Below, piece by piece: positions 1-7,558 of a stretch of DNA of 8,108 nt. Location: contig JAJYSF010000028.1 in the NCBI GenBank assembly GCA_021793715.1, forward strand, positions 1-8,108. The letters run 5' to 3'. The translations under genes and the position numbers were made by a program. The notes under the pieces are model-generated. The model saw only the letters and a list, made by a program, of their open reading frames with translations, had not been told where the DNA came from and made no database searches. Numbering within the stretch: the first letter of the stretch is position 1; every line of letters begins with the position of its first letter. Source of the DNA: Actinomycetes bacterium. GTDB lineage: Bacteria > Actinomycetota > Actinomycetes > Actinomycetales > Microbacteriaceae.

Positions 1-1
1 C

Positions 2-1024
2 GTCGGTGCGATGGTCGCCGGAATGGCCGCGGCCGTGCTCATCCGTCGATTCGGATCCGCTCGTGTGGCCGCGGTCACGACGGCGGGGCTCGCGATCGGC
101 CTCCTGGCCGCGGCGTGGTCGCCGAGCATCGTGCTGTTGGCCGTCTCGTTCTTCGCCGCCGGGACGATGGACGCGATCACGGATGTGGCGCAGAACGCGC
201 ACGCGCTCCGGGTGCAGCAGCGGCGCGGCCGGTCCATCATCAACTCGATGCACGCGCTCTGGTCCGCTGGTGCGGTCACCGGCGGCGCGGTCGCGGCGGG
301 CGCCATCGCCCTTGGCATCCCCGTCCGCTTCCACATCCTGATCACATCTGCCGTTTTCGTCGGGGTGGCCTTCTTCGCACTGCGTTGGGCGCTGCCAGGC
401 CCCGAGTCCGAGGCCGGCCCGACCGGCGAGATCCGGATCGCGAAGGCCGCCGGCGGCGTCACCCCGAAGGTCGTGTTCGTCATGATCGCGTTGCTGCTGA
501 TCGCGATCGGCGGCGGCCTCGTCGAGGAGGTGGCGTTCTCCTGGGCCTCCCTCTACCTCAGCGACGAGGTCGGCGCACCAGCCGCGCTCGCCGCGGCCGG
601 CTTCATTGGACTCGTCTCGGCGCAGTTCATCGGTCGGATGGTCAGCGACCGGTTCGTTGACCGTTTCGGCGCGCGCGTCGTCGTGACCGTCGCCGGCGTG
701 CTGATCGCGAGCGGCATCGGCCTCGCGATCGCCGTCCCGACCGTGTGGGGCGTCTGCATCGGACTCGCGATGGCCGGCTTCGGCTGCGCGCCGACGATCC
801 CGCTCGCCATGCAGGAGGCCGACCGCGTGCCCGGTCTGCGGGCCGGCGTGGGCCTGACGGTCGTCACGTGGCTCATGCGCCTCGCCTTTCTCGGCGGGCC
901 ACCGCTCGTCGGGGTGATCGCCGATGCGGCGTCGATCCGCGTCGGGCTGACCGTCTCGCTCACCGGCGGCCTCGTGGTGCTGGCGCTGTCGTTCGTCATG
1001 CCGCGCCTGCGCCCGAGGCGCTGA
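2..1024 (+). CDS. MFS transporter, 3' part (5' end outside window)
   Basis: This is a polytopic membrane protein of the major facilitator superfamily. The reading frame is open to the left edge, so the first ATG at 11 is probably internal; 340 codons are visible, against about 390-420 for a whole MFS protein. The visible part lacks TM1 and starts in the basic cytoplasmic TM2-TM3 loop (LIRRFGSARV, like the MFS loop motif). It then shows roughly nine or ten hydrophobic segments and a basic C-terminal tail (MPRLRPRR). The segment ITDVAQNAHALRVQQRRGRS followed by INSMHALWSAGAVTGG resembles the TM4-TM5 region of YbjJ/FucP-like MFS proteins, many annotated as sugar or drug transporters. The substrate cannot be read from sequence. 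The gene points toward dnaK but is separated from it by 229 bases with a hairpin and a promoter, so it is unlikely to share the heat-shock transcript. MFS membership is secure; the subgroup is a guess from motif memory. Confidence 0.85.
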   Translation, partial: VGAMVAGMAAAVLIRRFGSARVAAVTTAGLAIGLLAAAWSPSIVLLAVSFFAAGTMDAITDVAQNAHALRVQQRRGRSIINSMHALWSAGAVTGGAVAAGAIALGIPVRFHILITSAVFVGVAFFALRWALPGPESEAGPTGEIRIAKAAGGVTPKVVFVMIALLLIAIGGGLVEEVAFSWASLYLSDEVGAPAALAAAGFIGLVSAQFIGRMVSDRFVDRFGARVVVTVAGVLIASGIGLAIAVPTVWGVCIGLAMAGFGCAPTIPLAMQEADRVPGLRAGVGLTVVTWLMRLAFLGGPPLVGVIADAASIRVGLTVSLTGGLVVLALSFVMPRLRPRR

Positions 1025-1059
1025 GCGTGAGCCGAGCTGGGCACTGACCGGTCCGCTCG

Positions 1060-1126
1060 CGCGGAGATAAGCCGCAACAGCGGAGGATCCTGCCGATCGG
1101 ATCCGCGGCTGCGGCTTATCTCCGCG
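1060..1126. terminator. 17-bp perfect inverted repeat, probable terminator/insulator after the MFS gene
   Basis: The arms CGCGGAGATAAGCCGCA (1060-1076) and TGCGGCTTATCTCCGCG (1110-1126) are exact reverse complements over 17 bp. The 33-nt loop can fold again through GCGGA (1080-1084) with TCCGC (1102-1106), or through the two GGATCC copies at 1085 and 1099. It starts 36 nt after the MFS stop codon and lies upstream of the dnaK promoter, which fits a transcript end. No U-tract follows the right arm, as is common for actinobacterial terminators, so an intrinsic terminator is inferred rather than shown. Each arm is itself a small imperfect palindrome (GCGG, 7 nt, CCGC), so the pair could instead be a REP-like repeat or two inverted protein-binding sites. 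Confidence 0.6.
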
Positions 1127-1145
1127 GGTGGGGTGCCGCTCCAAA

Positions 1146-1166
1146 GTTGAGCCGGCCCACATCAAG
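1146..1166. promoter_or_regulatory. Degenerate second HAIR-like HspR site
   Basis: GTTGAGC, 7 nt, CATCAAG fits the HAIR consensus (CTTGAGT, N7, ACTCAAG) at 5 of 7 bases in each arm with the exact 7-nt spacer. It lies just upstream of the -35 element of the dnaK promoter. Its centre (1156) is 52 bp from the centre of the strong HAIR (1208), close to five helical turns. Several HAIR copies in front of dnaK are known from Streptomyces. The match is imperfect, so function is inferred. Confidence 0.4.
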
Positions 1167-1170
1167 TTTC

Positions 1171-1199
1171 TTGACGGATCCGGATCCGCGATTTACACT
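1171..1199 (+). promoter_or_regulatory. dnaK promoter (-35 TTGACG, -10 TACACT)
   Basis: TTGACG at 1171-1176 matches the -35 consensus TTGACA at five of six bases. TACACT at 1194-1199 matches the -10 consensus at four of six, and the spacer is the optimal 17 nt. The predicted transcript start, near 1206, lies inside the HAIR operator, giving a 5' leader of about 48 nt. This is the pattern of a vegetative-sigma promoter controlled by repression, as expected for HspR-regulated dnaK operons, rather than one needing an alternative heat-shock sigma factor. No CIRCE element (the HrcA target) is present. Confidence 0.65.
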
Positions 1200-1218
1200 T
1201 GAGTCATCGCGACTCAAC
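1198..1218. promoter_or_regulatory. HAIR operator (HspR binding site)
   Basis: CTTGAGT (1198-1204), a 7-nt spacer, and ACTCAAC (1212-1218) match the HspR-associated inverted repeat CTTGAGT-N7-ACTCAAG at 13 of 14 arm positions. It overlaps the last two bases of the -10 hexamer and covers the predicted transcript start, so bound HspR would block RNA polymerase. The regulator's own gene is the last in this operon (4686-5117), which closes a negative feedback loop. The match is direct; the regulatory consequence follows from the known HspR family mechanism. Confidence 0.92.
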
Positions 1219-1253
1219 TCTCGCGAACTCTTCTCGACGAAACGGAGCAACAT

Positions 1254-3106
<1,853 letters not shown>

Positions 3107-3107
<1 letters not shown>

Positions 3108-3709
3108 TGACGGACACGGACCCGATCGAGCCCGGTGAGGGCGAAGACCAGGTCCAGCGGGACGCCGAGGCGGGGGCAGAAGCTGCCCCCGCCGATGGCG
3201 CCTCCGCTGGAGAGGATGGCGACGAGCTGACGGTCGAGGAGATCCTCGACGCCGAGCAGACCGATGACGCGGTCGAGCAGGAGAAGAGCGACTACGAGAC
3301 GCAGCTGCTGCACGACCTCAAGCGCATCCAGGCCGAGTACGCGAACTACCGTCGGCGCACCGAGGATCAGCGTCAGCTCGAGGCCGATCGTGCCAGGGGC
3401 GAGGTGGCCAAGCGCATGCTCCCCGTGCTCGACGACCTTGCACGCGCCGAGCAGCACGGTGACCTCGAAGCCGGATCCGCCTTCGCGCTCGTCGCCGACA
3501 AGATGCGCGGCGTCGCCGTCGACTCGGGGCTCGTCGCATACGGCGAGGTCGGCGAGGAGTTCGACCCGCAGCAGCACGAGGCCGTCTTCCAGGCCCCGAC
3601 GCCTGGGACCGAGAAGGCGACGATCCTCGAAGTCGTCGAGGTCGGTTACCGCCTCGGCGACGTCGAACTGCGCCCCGCCAAGGTGGTCGTCGCGGTTCCG
3701 GCCGACTGA
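3107..3709 (+). CDS. grpE: GrpE, nucleotide exchange factor for DnaK
   Basis: GrpE is a homodimeric cytoplasmic co-chaperone that releases ADP from DnaK and resets the folding cycle. The 200-residue product has a disordered acidic, Ala/Gly-rich N-terminus (1-55), a long helix used for dimerisation (about 57-110, with AEYANYRRRTEDQR at 76-89), and the C-terminal beta domain. The family signature is clear: FDPQQHEAV (152-160) and ILEVVEVGYRLGDVELRPAKV (173-193, with minor family variation). The ATG overlaps the dnaK stop in TAATG, and no strong Shine-Dalgarno is visible beyond purine-rich GAGAAGAAG, so translation is probably coupled to dnaK. An 11-bp GC-rich hairpin lies in the N-terminal coding part (3169-3193). 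dnaJ follows after 18 nt. Identification is secure. Confidence 0.98.
3169..3193 (+). other. Perfect 11-bp GC hairpin inside early grpE
   Basis: GGCGGGGGCAG (3169-3179) and CTGCCCCCGCC (3183-3193) are exact reverse complements with an AAG loop. It starts 62 nt after the grpE start, in the stretch coding the disordered Glu/Ala/Gly-rich N-terminus. Such a stem could slow ribosomes or polymerase, or stop 3' exonucleases, and so raise dnaK over grpE; that role is inferred. It may also be a by-product of GC-rich low-complexity coding sequence. Confidence 0.5.
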
Positions 3710-3727
3710 TGCAGAAGAGGGCGTGAG

Positions 3728-4663
3728 ATGGCCAGTCAGGACTGGTTCGACAAGGATTTCTACAAGGTGCTCGGCGTCTCCAAGGACGCGGAAGACGCCG
3801 AGCTGAAGAAGGCCTATCGCAAACTCGCCCGCTCGTATCACCCGGACTCGAATCCGGGGGATACGGCAGCCGAGACGAAGTTCAAGGAGATCAGCGAGGC
3901 GTACTCGGTGCTGTCGGATCCCGAGCAGCGCAAGGAGTACGACGAGCTTCGCGCCATGGGATCCGGTGCGCGCTTCACCGCGGGCGGCGCTGGCGCTGGC
4001 GGTTTCGAGGACGTCTTCAGTCGCTTCTCGCGAGGCGGCGGCGGATCCCCGGACTTCGACGACATCTTCTCGATGTTCAATCAGTCGACGGGCTCCCGTC
4101 GCGCTGGCTTCGGCGGCCCGCAGAAGGGGAGCGACGTGCGCGCGCGCACGACGATCGACTTCCTCACGGCGGCGAAGGGCGAGACGATCTCGCTGCGCGG
4201 CGAAGACGGCAAGCCGTTCAAGGTGAAGGTGCCGGCGGGCGTCGCGGACGGCCAGAAGATCCGGCTGCGCGGCCGTGGCCGCCCCTCTCCGAACGGCGGC
4301 AGCAACGGCGACATCGTCGTCGAGGTCACCGTGCGCCCGGATCGGGTCTTCTCGCGCGACGGCCGCAACCTGCGCCTGACGGTGCCGGTCACGTTCACGG
4401 AGGCGACGTTCGGCGCGACGATCGAGGTGCCGACGCTCGAGGGCACGCCGGTGAAGCTGCGCGTCGCGCCCGGCACACCGTCGGGCCGGATCCTGCGCGT
4501 GAAGGGTCGCGGCATCGCGACGTCCAAGGGCACCGGGGACCTCCTCGCGGAGGTGCAGGTGGCGGTGCCCGACAACCTCACCGACGCACAGCGTGAGGCG
4601 CTCGAGGCGTACCGTGCCGTCGAGCCTTCCGAGAATCCCCGCACGGAACTGTTCCGTGTTTGA
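3728..4663 (+). CDS. dnaJ: J-domain co-chaperone DnaJ, zinc-finger-less (class B/CbpA-like)
   Basis: This co-chaperone delivers clients to DnaK and stimulates its ATPase. The 311-residue protein has an N-terminal J domain (about 10-73) with the essential HPD motif at 38-40, a Gly/Phe-rich linker (about 79-128: [16 protein letters not shown]), and two C-terminal substrate-binding beta domains (about 135-285, with [18 protein letters not shown] and [19 protein letters not shown]). The four CXXCXGXG zinc-binding repeats of class A DnaJ are missing; I see no cysteine at all, and about 311 residues against 375-390 fits their loss. It is therefore class B in architecture, although its position in the dnaK operon makes it the operon's DnaJ; cbpA or dnaJ2 are alternative names. 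The start has AGAGG seven bases upstream, and 18 nt separate it from grpE. hspR begins 22 nt after its stop. The family is certain; the gene symbol is slightly less so. Confidence 0.95.
   Translation: MASQDWFDKDFYKVLGVSKDAEDAELKKAYRKLARSYHPDSNPGDTAAETKFKEISEAYSVLSDPEQRKEYDELRAMGSGARFTAGGAGAGGFEDVFSRFSRGGGGSPDFDDIFSMFNQSTGSRRAGFGGPQKGSDVRARTTIDFLTAAKGETISLRGEDGKPFKVKVPAGVADGQKIRLRGRGRPSPNGGSNGDIVVEVTVRPDRVFSRDGRNLRLTVPVTFTEATFGATIEVPTLEGTPVKLRVAPGTPSGRILRVKGRGIATSKGTGDLLAEVQVAVPDNLTDAQREALEAYRAVEPSENPRTELFRV
4642..4658. other. Short palindrome at the 3' end of dnaJ
   Basis: CACGGAA (4642-4648), CTG, TTCCGTG (4652-4658) is a perfect 7-bp inverted repeat that ends two bases before the dnaJ stop codon and 27 bases before the hspR start. 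It could be an RNA hairpin that tunes read-through or mRNA decay between dnaJ and hspR, or a protein-binding palindrome. No U-tract follows, so a full terminator is unlikely. Confidence 0.35.
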
Positions 4664-4673
4664 CTGAGTGGAC

Positions 4674-4679
4674 AGGAGG
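4674..4679 (+). promoter_or_regulatory. Shine-Dalgarno AGGAGG deciding the hspR start
   Basis: A consensus AGGAGG lies six bases before ATG 4686. It argues for that ATG over the in-frame GTG at 4668, which lies upstream of this site. Confidence 0.85.
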
Positions 4680-4685
4680 CGTGAG

Positions 4686-5117
4686 ATGCAGCTGCCCGAG
4701 GGCGTGACGGAGACGGATCCGATCTTCCCCATCGCCGCGGCGAGCGAGCTCTCCGGCCTCCACCCGCAGACGCTTCGCCAGTACGATCGCACGGGGCTCG
4801 TCATCCCCGGCCGCACGCGCGGCGGGTCGCGACGATACTCCGCGCGCGACATCGCCCAGCTGCGCGAGGTTGCGGCCCTCTCCGCAGAGGGAGTGCCCCT
4901 CGCCGTCATCCAGCGCATGCTCGACCTCGAGAACGAGGTGCAGGAGCTGCGCGAGGACGTCCGCGCGCTCACCAACGAGCTGCGCGCGGAGCGCGAGACG
5001 CGGCCGGGGGCGCGTGTGTTCGCGACCAACGCCGCGGGCGGTGTCGTCACGCTGACGGGGACGACGCGCGTGCGACGCCAGACGGACATCGTCCTGTATC
5101 GCGCGCCACGCGGATAA
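4686..5117 (+). CDS. hspR: HspR, MerR-family heat-shock repressor
   Basis: HspR is a cytoplasmic DNA-binding repressor of the dnaK operon and often of clpB or lon. The product is 143 residues from ATG 4686. A MerR-type winged helix-turn-helix starts near residue 15 (AAASELSGLHPQTLRQYDRTGL, 17-38), followed by the wing TRGGSRRYSARDIAQLREVA (44-63). A predicted coiled-coil dimerisation helix follows (about 74-104: RMLDLENEVQELREDVRALT). The C-terminus is short and lacks an obvious metal or ligand domain, as is usual for HspR. In known members, DnaK acts as a co-repressor or helper of HspR, linking repression to free chaperone. Its expected operator, HAIR, is present at 1198-1218. It is co-transcribed as the last gene of the operon, so it represses itself. 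MerR membership is certain, and the operon context with a HAIR makes HspR near certain. Confidence 0.96.
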   Translation: MQLPEGVTETDPIFPIAAASELSGLHPQTLRQYDRTGLVIPGRTRGGSRRYSARDIAQLREVAALSAEGVPLAVIQRMLDLENEVQELREDVRALTNELRAERETRPGARVFATNAAGGVVTLTGTTRVRRQTDIVLYRAPRG

Positions 5118-5284
5118 AGAAGCAGCGGATAGCGCTCCCGCTCGGCACGTAAATATTTCATAAGAGTGTCGAATTGTCCATGTAGACGCGCGAACTAACC
5201 ATGTTTTATGCCAGTTCGGCCGCGTAGCATCGTGCGGTGTCCCTGGGGAAATATCCATCTCCAACTCCGCGCGAAGGAGCGTAC
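5118..5284 (+). other. Intergenic region between hspR and the ABC importer operon
   Basis: This 167-base gap is visibly more AT-rich than its surroundings (AAATATTT at 5151-5158, GTTTTATG at 5203-5210) and should hold the promoter of the importer operon. I cannot name one with confidence. TAGCAT at 5225-5230 is a weak -10 candidate with no good -35, and TTGTCC at 5174-5179 a weak -35 candidate. A possible operator is the spaced inverted repeat CGAACT (5191-5196) and AGTTCG (5213-5218). After hspR only a 5-bp stem (AGCGG 5124-5128 with CCGCT 5138-5142) is present, too weak to call a terminator. Some read-through from the heat-shock operon is therefore possible. Confidence 0.4.
5274..5279 (+). 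promoter_or_regulatory. Shine-Dalgarno AAGGAG deciding the binding-protein start
   Basis: AAGGAG ends five bases before ATG 5285. This places the lipoprotein signal peptide at the N-terminus and rules out the in-frame GTG at 5237, which has no such site. Confidence 0.85.
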
Positions 5285-6586
5285 ATGCCTGTTTCATTTC
5301 AGAGCCGCCGCTGGCTCGCGGCTGCCGTCGTTGCCACGACGGCAGTTTCCCTTGCCGCATGTTCGTCGGCCGACACGTTATCGGACGGCCCGGTCGAACT
5401 CACCTTCCAGTCGTGGGTGCCTAATATCGACCAAGTTGTCGATGCATACAACGAGACCCACGACGACGTGCACGTCACGCTCGAGACCGTGACTGCCGGG
5501 CCCGACGGCGGATACGCGACGATGCAGTCTGCCGTACAGGCTGGTAACGCGGCTGACGCCGTACAGATCGGTTACGACGCGATCCCCGACTTCCTCATCA
5601 ACGATGCGCTCGAAGACATCACCGAGTACGTCGAAGACGACGAAGACCTGTTCACCCCATGGCAGTGGCAGACCGGTGTTTTCGGCGGCTCGGTCTACGC
5701 GGTACCCCAGGCTTCGGGTCCTCTGGGCCAGTTCTACCGCGCCGACATCTTCGAAGATCTTGGGATCGAGTACCCCGAAACATGGGACGAGTTCTACGAG
5801 GCGGCAAAGACCGTTCGCGAATCGGGCGCGTACATCGCGGCATTCGCCTTTAATCAAGCGCCCTGGATGATCGGTCTTGCCCAGCAGGGCGGAGCCCAGT
5901 GGTTTACTCCTGAGAACGACGCGTGGTCCGTCGACATCAACGGCGACGAGACCCTCAAGGTGGCTGACTTCTGGCAGAAGCTCATCGACGAGGACCTTGT
6001 TAAGGTCGAGGCCGATATGGCGAGCGAGTGGAACGCAGACATCCAGAGCGGCAAGATCCTCACCTGGATCTCGGGCTCGTGGGCTGATGCAATCCTTCGT
6101 GGCACAGCCCCTGACCTCGCCGGTAAGTGGGCGGTTGGCCCTGTACCGCAATGGGAGGCCGGTGAGAAAGTCTCAGCTACATGGGGCGGTGGATCTGCGA
6201 CCGCGATTCTCAAGGGCTCGGATCACCCCAAGGAAGCGGCCGAGTTTGCCATCTGGATGAACTCAAACCCGGTGAGCGTGAACCTGCTGACCGACGTTGG
6301 TGCTGGTTGGCCTGCGATCGCCGATACCTCGGAGATCACCGCGCTGGAAGACTCCGAGGTCTTCGATTTCTATGGTGGACAGAACATCTGGAACGTCTTC
6401 GCTGAGTCCGACGAGGCAGTCGACACGTCGTGGACTTGGCCGCCGCTGTCGTCGACTCTGTTCGCCGAGGTCGTCGACAACGTCAAGGCTTCTGTCGATG
6501 GCGGTACGCCGCTTGCAGATGCTTACAACAAGACTCAGAGCGCCATGGTCGCCGCGATCGAAGAGCGCGGAATCTCCGTCAACTGA
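5285..6586 (+). CDS. ABC transporter solute-binding lipoprotein, family 1 (carbohydrate type)
   Basis: This is an extracellular binding protein that captures a solute, most likely a sugar or oligosaccharide, and hands it to the two permeases that follow. The 433-residue product starts with a lipoprotein signal peptide: basic SRR (7-9), hydrophobic core, lipobox LAAC with the lipidated cysteine at 26, then a Ser-rich tether. The mature part has the family 1 layout, with LTFQSWVPN (39-47) as the first strand. GPLGQFYRADIFEDLGIEYP (145-164) followed by TWDEFYEAAK is the familiar segment, and WGGGSATAILKGSDHPKEAA (300-319) lies before the final helices. Many Trp and Tyr residues suit sugar stacking, but the substrate cannot be read. 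A strong hairpin follows the gene, then a permease after 60 nt. Codon use is less GC-biased than in dnaK, and Leu32 is a rare TTA codon. The family is secure; the substrate is unknown. Confidence 0.94.
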   Translation: MPVSFQSRRWLAAAVVATTAVSLAACSSADTLSDGPVELTFQSWVPNIDQVVDAYNETHDDVHVTLETVTAGPDGGYATMQSAVQAGNAADAVQIGYDAIPDFLINDALEDITEYVEDDEDLFTPWQWQTGVFGGSVYAVPQASGPLGQFYRADIFEDLGIEYPETWDEFYEAAKTVRESGAYIAAFAFNQAPWMIGLAQQGGAQWFTPENDAWSVDINGDETLKVADFWQKLIDEDLVKVEADMASEWNADIQSGKILTWISGSWADAILRGTAPDLAGKWAVGPVPQWEAGEKVSATWGGGSATAILKGSDHPKEAAEFAIWMNSNPVSVNLLTDVGAGWPAIADTSEITALEDSEVFDFYGGQNIWNVFAESDEAVDTSWTWPPLSSTLFAEVVDNVKASVDGGTPLADAYNKTQSAMVAAIEERGISVN

Positions 6587-6597
6587 CGCATCCGTGA

Positions 6598-6628
6598 GGG
6601 GTGGTGCGCCGGTTGCGGCGTCCACCCC
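6598..6628 (+). other. Stem-loop between binding-protein and permease genes
   Basis: GGGGTGG (6598-6604) pairs perfectly with CCACCCC (6622-6628). After one bulged T (6605) and a G-T wobble (6606/6621), CGCC (6607-6610) pairs with GGCG (6617-6620) around a 6-nt loop. It begins 12 bases after the binding-protein stop and ends 8 bases before the next Shine-Dalgarno. Stem-loops at this place are known from sugar importers such as E. coli malE-malF, where they protect upstream mRNA so the binding protein outnumbers the membrane subunits. That role is inferred here; partial termination is the alternative. Confidence 0.6.
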
Positions 6629-6636
6629 GTCCCCTT

Positions 6637-6643
6637 GGAGGAG
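6637..6643 (+). promoter_or_regulatory. Shine-Dalgarno GGAGGAG deciding a GTG start
   Basis: GGAGGAG lies directly before GTG 6647. A TTG at 6635 is in frame but overlaps the Shine-Dalgarno itself, so GTG 6647 is the better start. Confidence 0.85.
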
Positions 6644-6646
6644 ACC

Positions 6647-7558
6647 GTGGCAACACGCATTCATCGAACCAGGGCACGCGTTCCGCGCGCCGCCTGGGTG
6701 CTCATCCTGCCCTTCGTCATCATGTTCGCGGCGTTCTTCCTTGCCCCGATCATCTATGCGGTGGTGCAGAGCCTGTTCGCCACGTCGAGCTCGGGGCTCG
6801 GCTTCGGCACGCCTGAGACGAAGTTCGTCTCCTTCGACAACTACGTGCGTGCGTTCTCGGATCCGAGCTTCTCGCAGAGCCTGCTACGGCTGCTGCTGTT
6901 CTCCGTGATCCTCGTGCCGCTGATGGTTGTTACCGCGCTGGGGCTCGCACTGTTGCTTGACTCGACGAGCGCACGATTCCCGCGCGTCTTCCGCGTCTTA
7001 TCGTTCGCGCCGTACGGTGTTCCGGGTGTCATCGCGACGCTTCTCTGGGGTTTCCTCTATGTGCCTGCCACGAGCCCGGTCCTTCAGGTGCTCGATGGCT
7101 GGGGAATCGAAGTGCACCCGCTGTCGTCGAACTCCGTGCTCTTCGCGATCGCGAACATCTCGCTGTGGGGCTTCGCCGGCTACAACATGGTGATTCTCGC
7201 GTCTGCGCTCGACGCCATTCCATCCGAACTCTACGAGGCGGCGCATGTGGATGGGGCATCTGCTTGGGCGACGATCTGGCACATCAAACTCCCGCTCGTG
7301 CGATCGTCGGTGATCCTCGTGACCGTATTCACGATCATCGGCACGCTGCAGCTGTTTGTCGAACCGCTAGTGCTCCGTCCACTCACGACCGCCATCGGCA
7401 CGACCTTCACGCCGAATCTCGCTGCCTATAACCAGGCGTTCGCGCAAGGCAACTCGAACCTCGCTGCGGCCATGGCAGTGATTGTCGCGCTCCTTGGCTT
7501 CGTCGTGTCCTTCGGATTCCTGCGTTTCGTCAACCGAAAGGGGAACCGCGCATGGTGA
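6647..7558 (+). CDS. Sugar-type ABC transporter permease (MalF/UgpA-like)
   Basis: This is an inner-membrane subunit of a carbohydrate importer and forms half of the transport channel. The 303-residue protein starts at GTG 6647 with a basic N-terminus (RIHRTRARVPR). Six predicted membrane segments lie at roughly 15-40, 80-104, 117-138, 164-188, 218-240 and 272-294. The cytoplasmic EAA loop that docks the ATPase is clear: EAAHVDGASAWATIWHIKLP at 197-216, with the conserved Gly203 and the final Leu-Pro. The length and single EAA loop match the short MalF-like group (about 290-310 residues). Leu118 is a TTA codon. The gene overlaps the next permease start by seven bases (ATGGTGA), so the two are probably translationally coupled and form a heterodimer. 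No ATPase gene is seen; it may lie downstream, or a shared MsiK/MsmX-type ATPase may serve, as in many Gram-positive sugar importers. Confidence 0.95.
   Translation: MATRIHRTRARVPRAAWVLILPFVIMFAAFFLAPIIYAVVQSLFATSSSGLGFGTPETKFVSFDNYVRAFSDPSFSQSLLRLLLFSVILVPLMVVTALGLALLLDSTSARFPRVFRVLSFAPYGVPGVIATLLWGFLYVPATSPVLQVLDGWGIEVHPLSSNSVLFAIANISLWGFAGYNMVILASALDAIPSELYEAAHVDGASAWATIWHIKLPLVRSSVILVTVFTIIGTLQLFVEPLVLRPLTTAIGTTFTPNLAAYNQAFAQGNSNLAAAMAVIVALLGFVVSFGFLRFVNRKGNRAW

Noticed and set aside
553..1077. Minus-strand open frame across the end of the MFS gene and the hairpin
   Set aside because: Its product is Thr/Pro/Arg-rich without domain features, and the sense frame is a clear membrane protein.
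1025..1253. CIRCE element (HrcA site) at dnaK
   Set aside because: No TTAGCACTC-N9-GAGTGCTAA-like repeat is present; control is by HAIR/HspR.
4668..4685. Upstream GTG start for hspR adding six residues
   Set aside because: The AGGAGG Shine-Dalgarno lies after this GTG and at perfect spacing for ATG 4686.
4880..4900. CCCTCT/AGAGGG hairpin inside hspR
   Set aside because: A 6-bp stem within ordinary GC-rich coding sequence, with no positional reason for a role.
5124..5142. Terminator after hspR
   Set aside because: Only a 5-bp stem with a 9-nt loop and no U-tract; too weak to call.
5265..5279. CTCC/GGAG hairpin masking the binding-protein Shine-Dalgarno
   Set aside because: Four base pairs with a 7-nt loop are not stable enough to argue for a riboregulator.
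5237..5284. Upstream GTG start for the binding protein adding 16 residues
   Set aside because: It would put residues before the lipoprotein signal peptide, and AAGGAG clearly serves ATG 5285.
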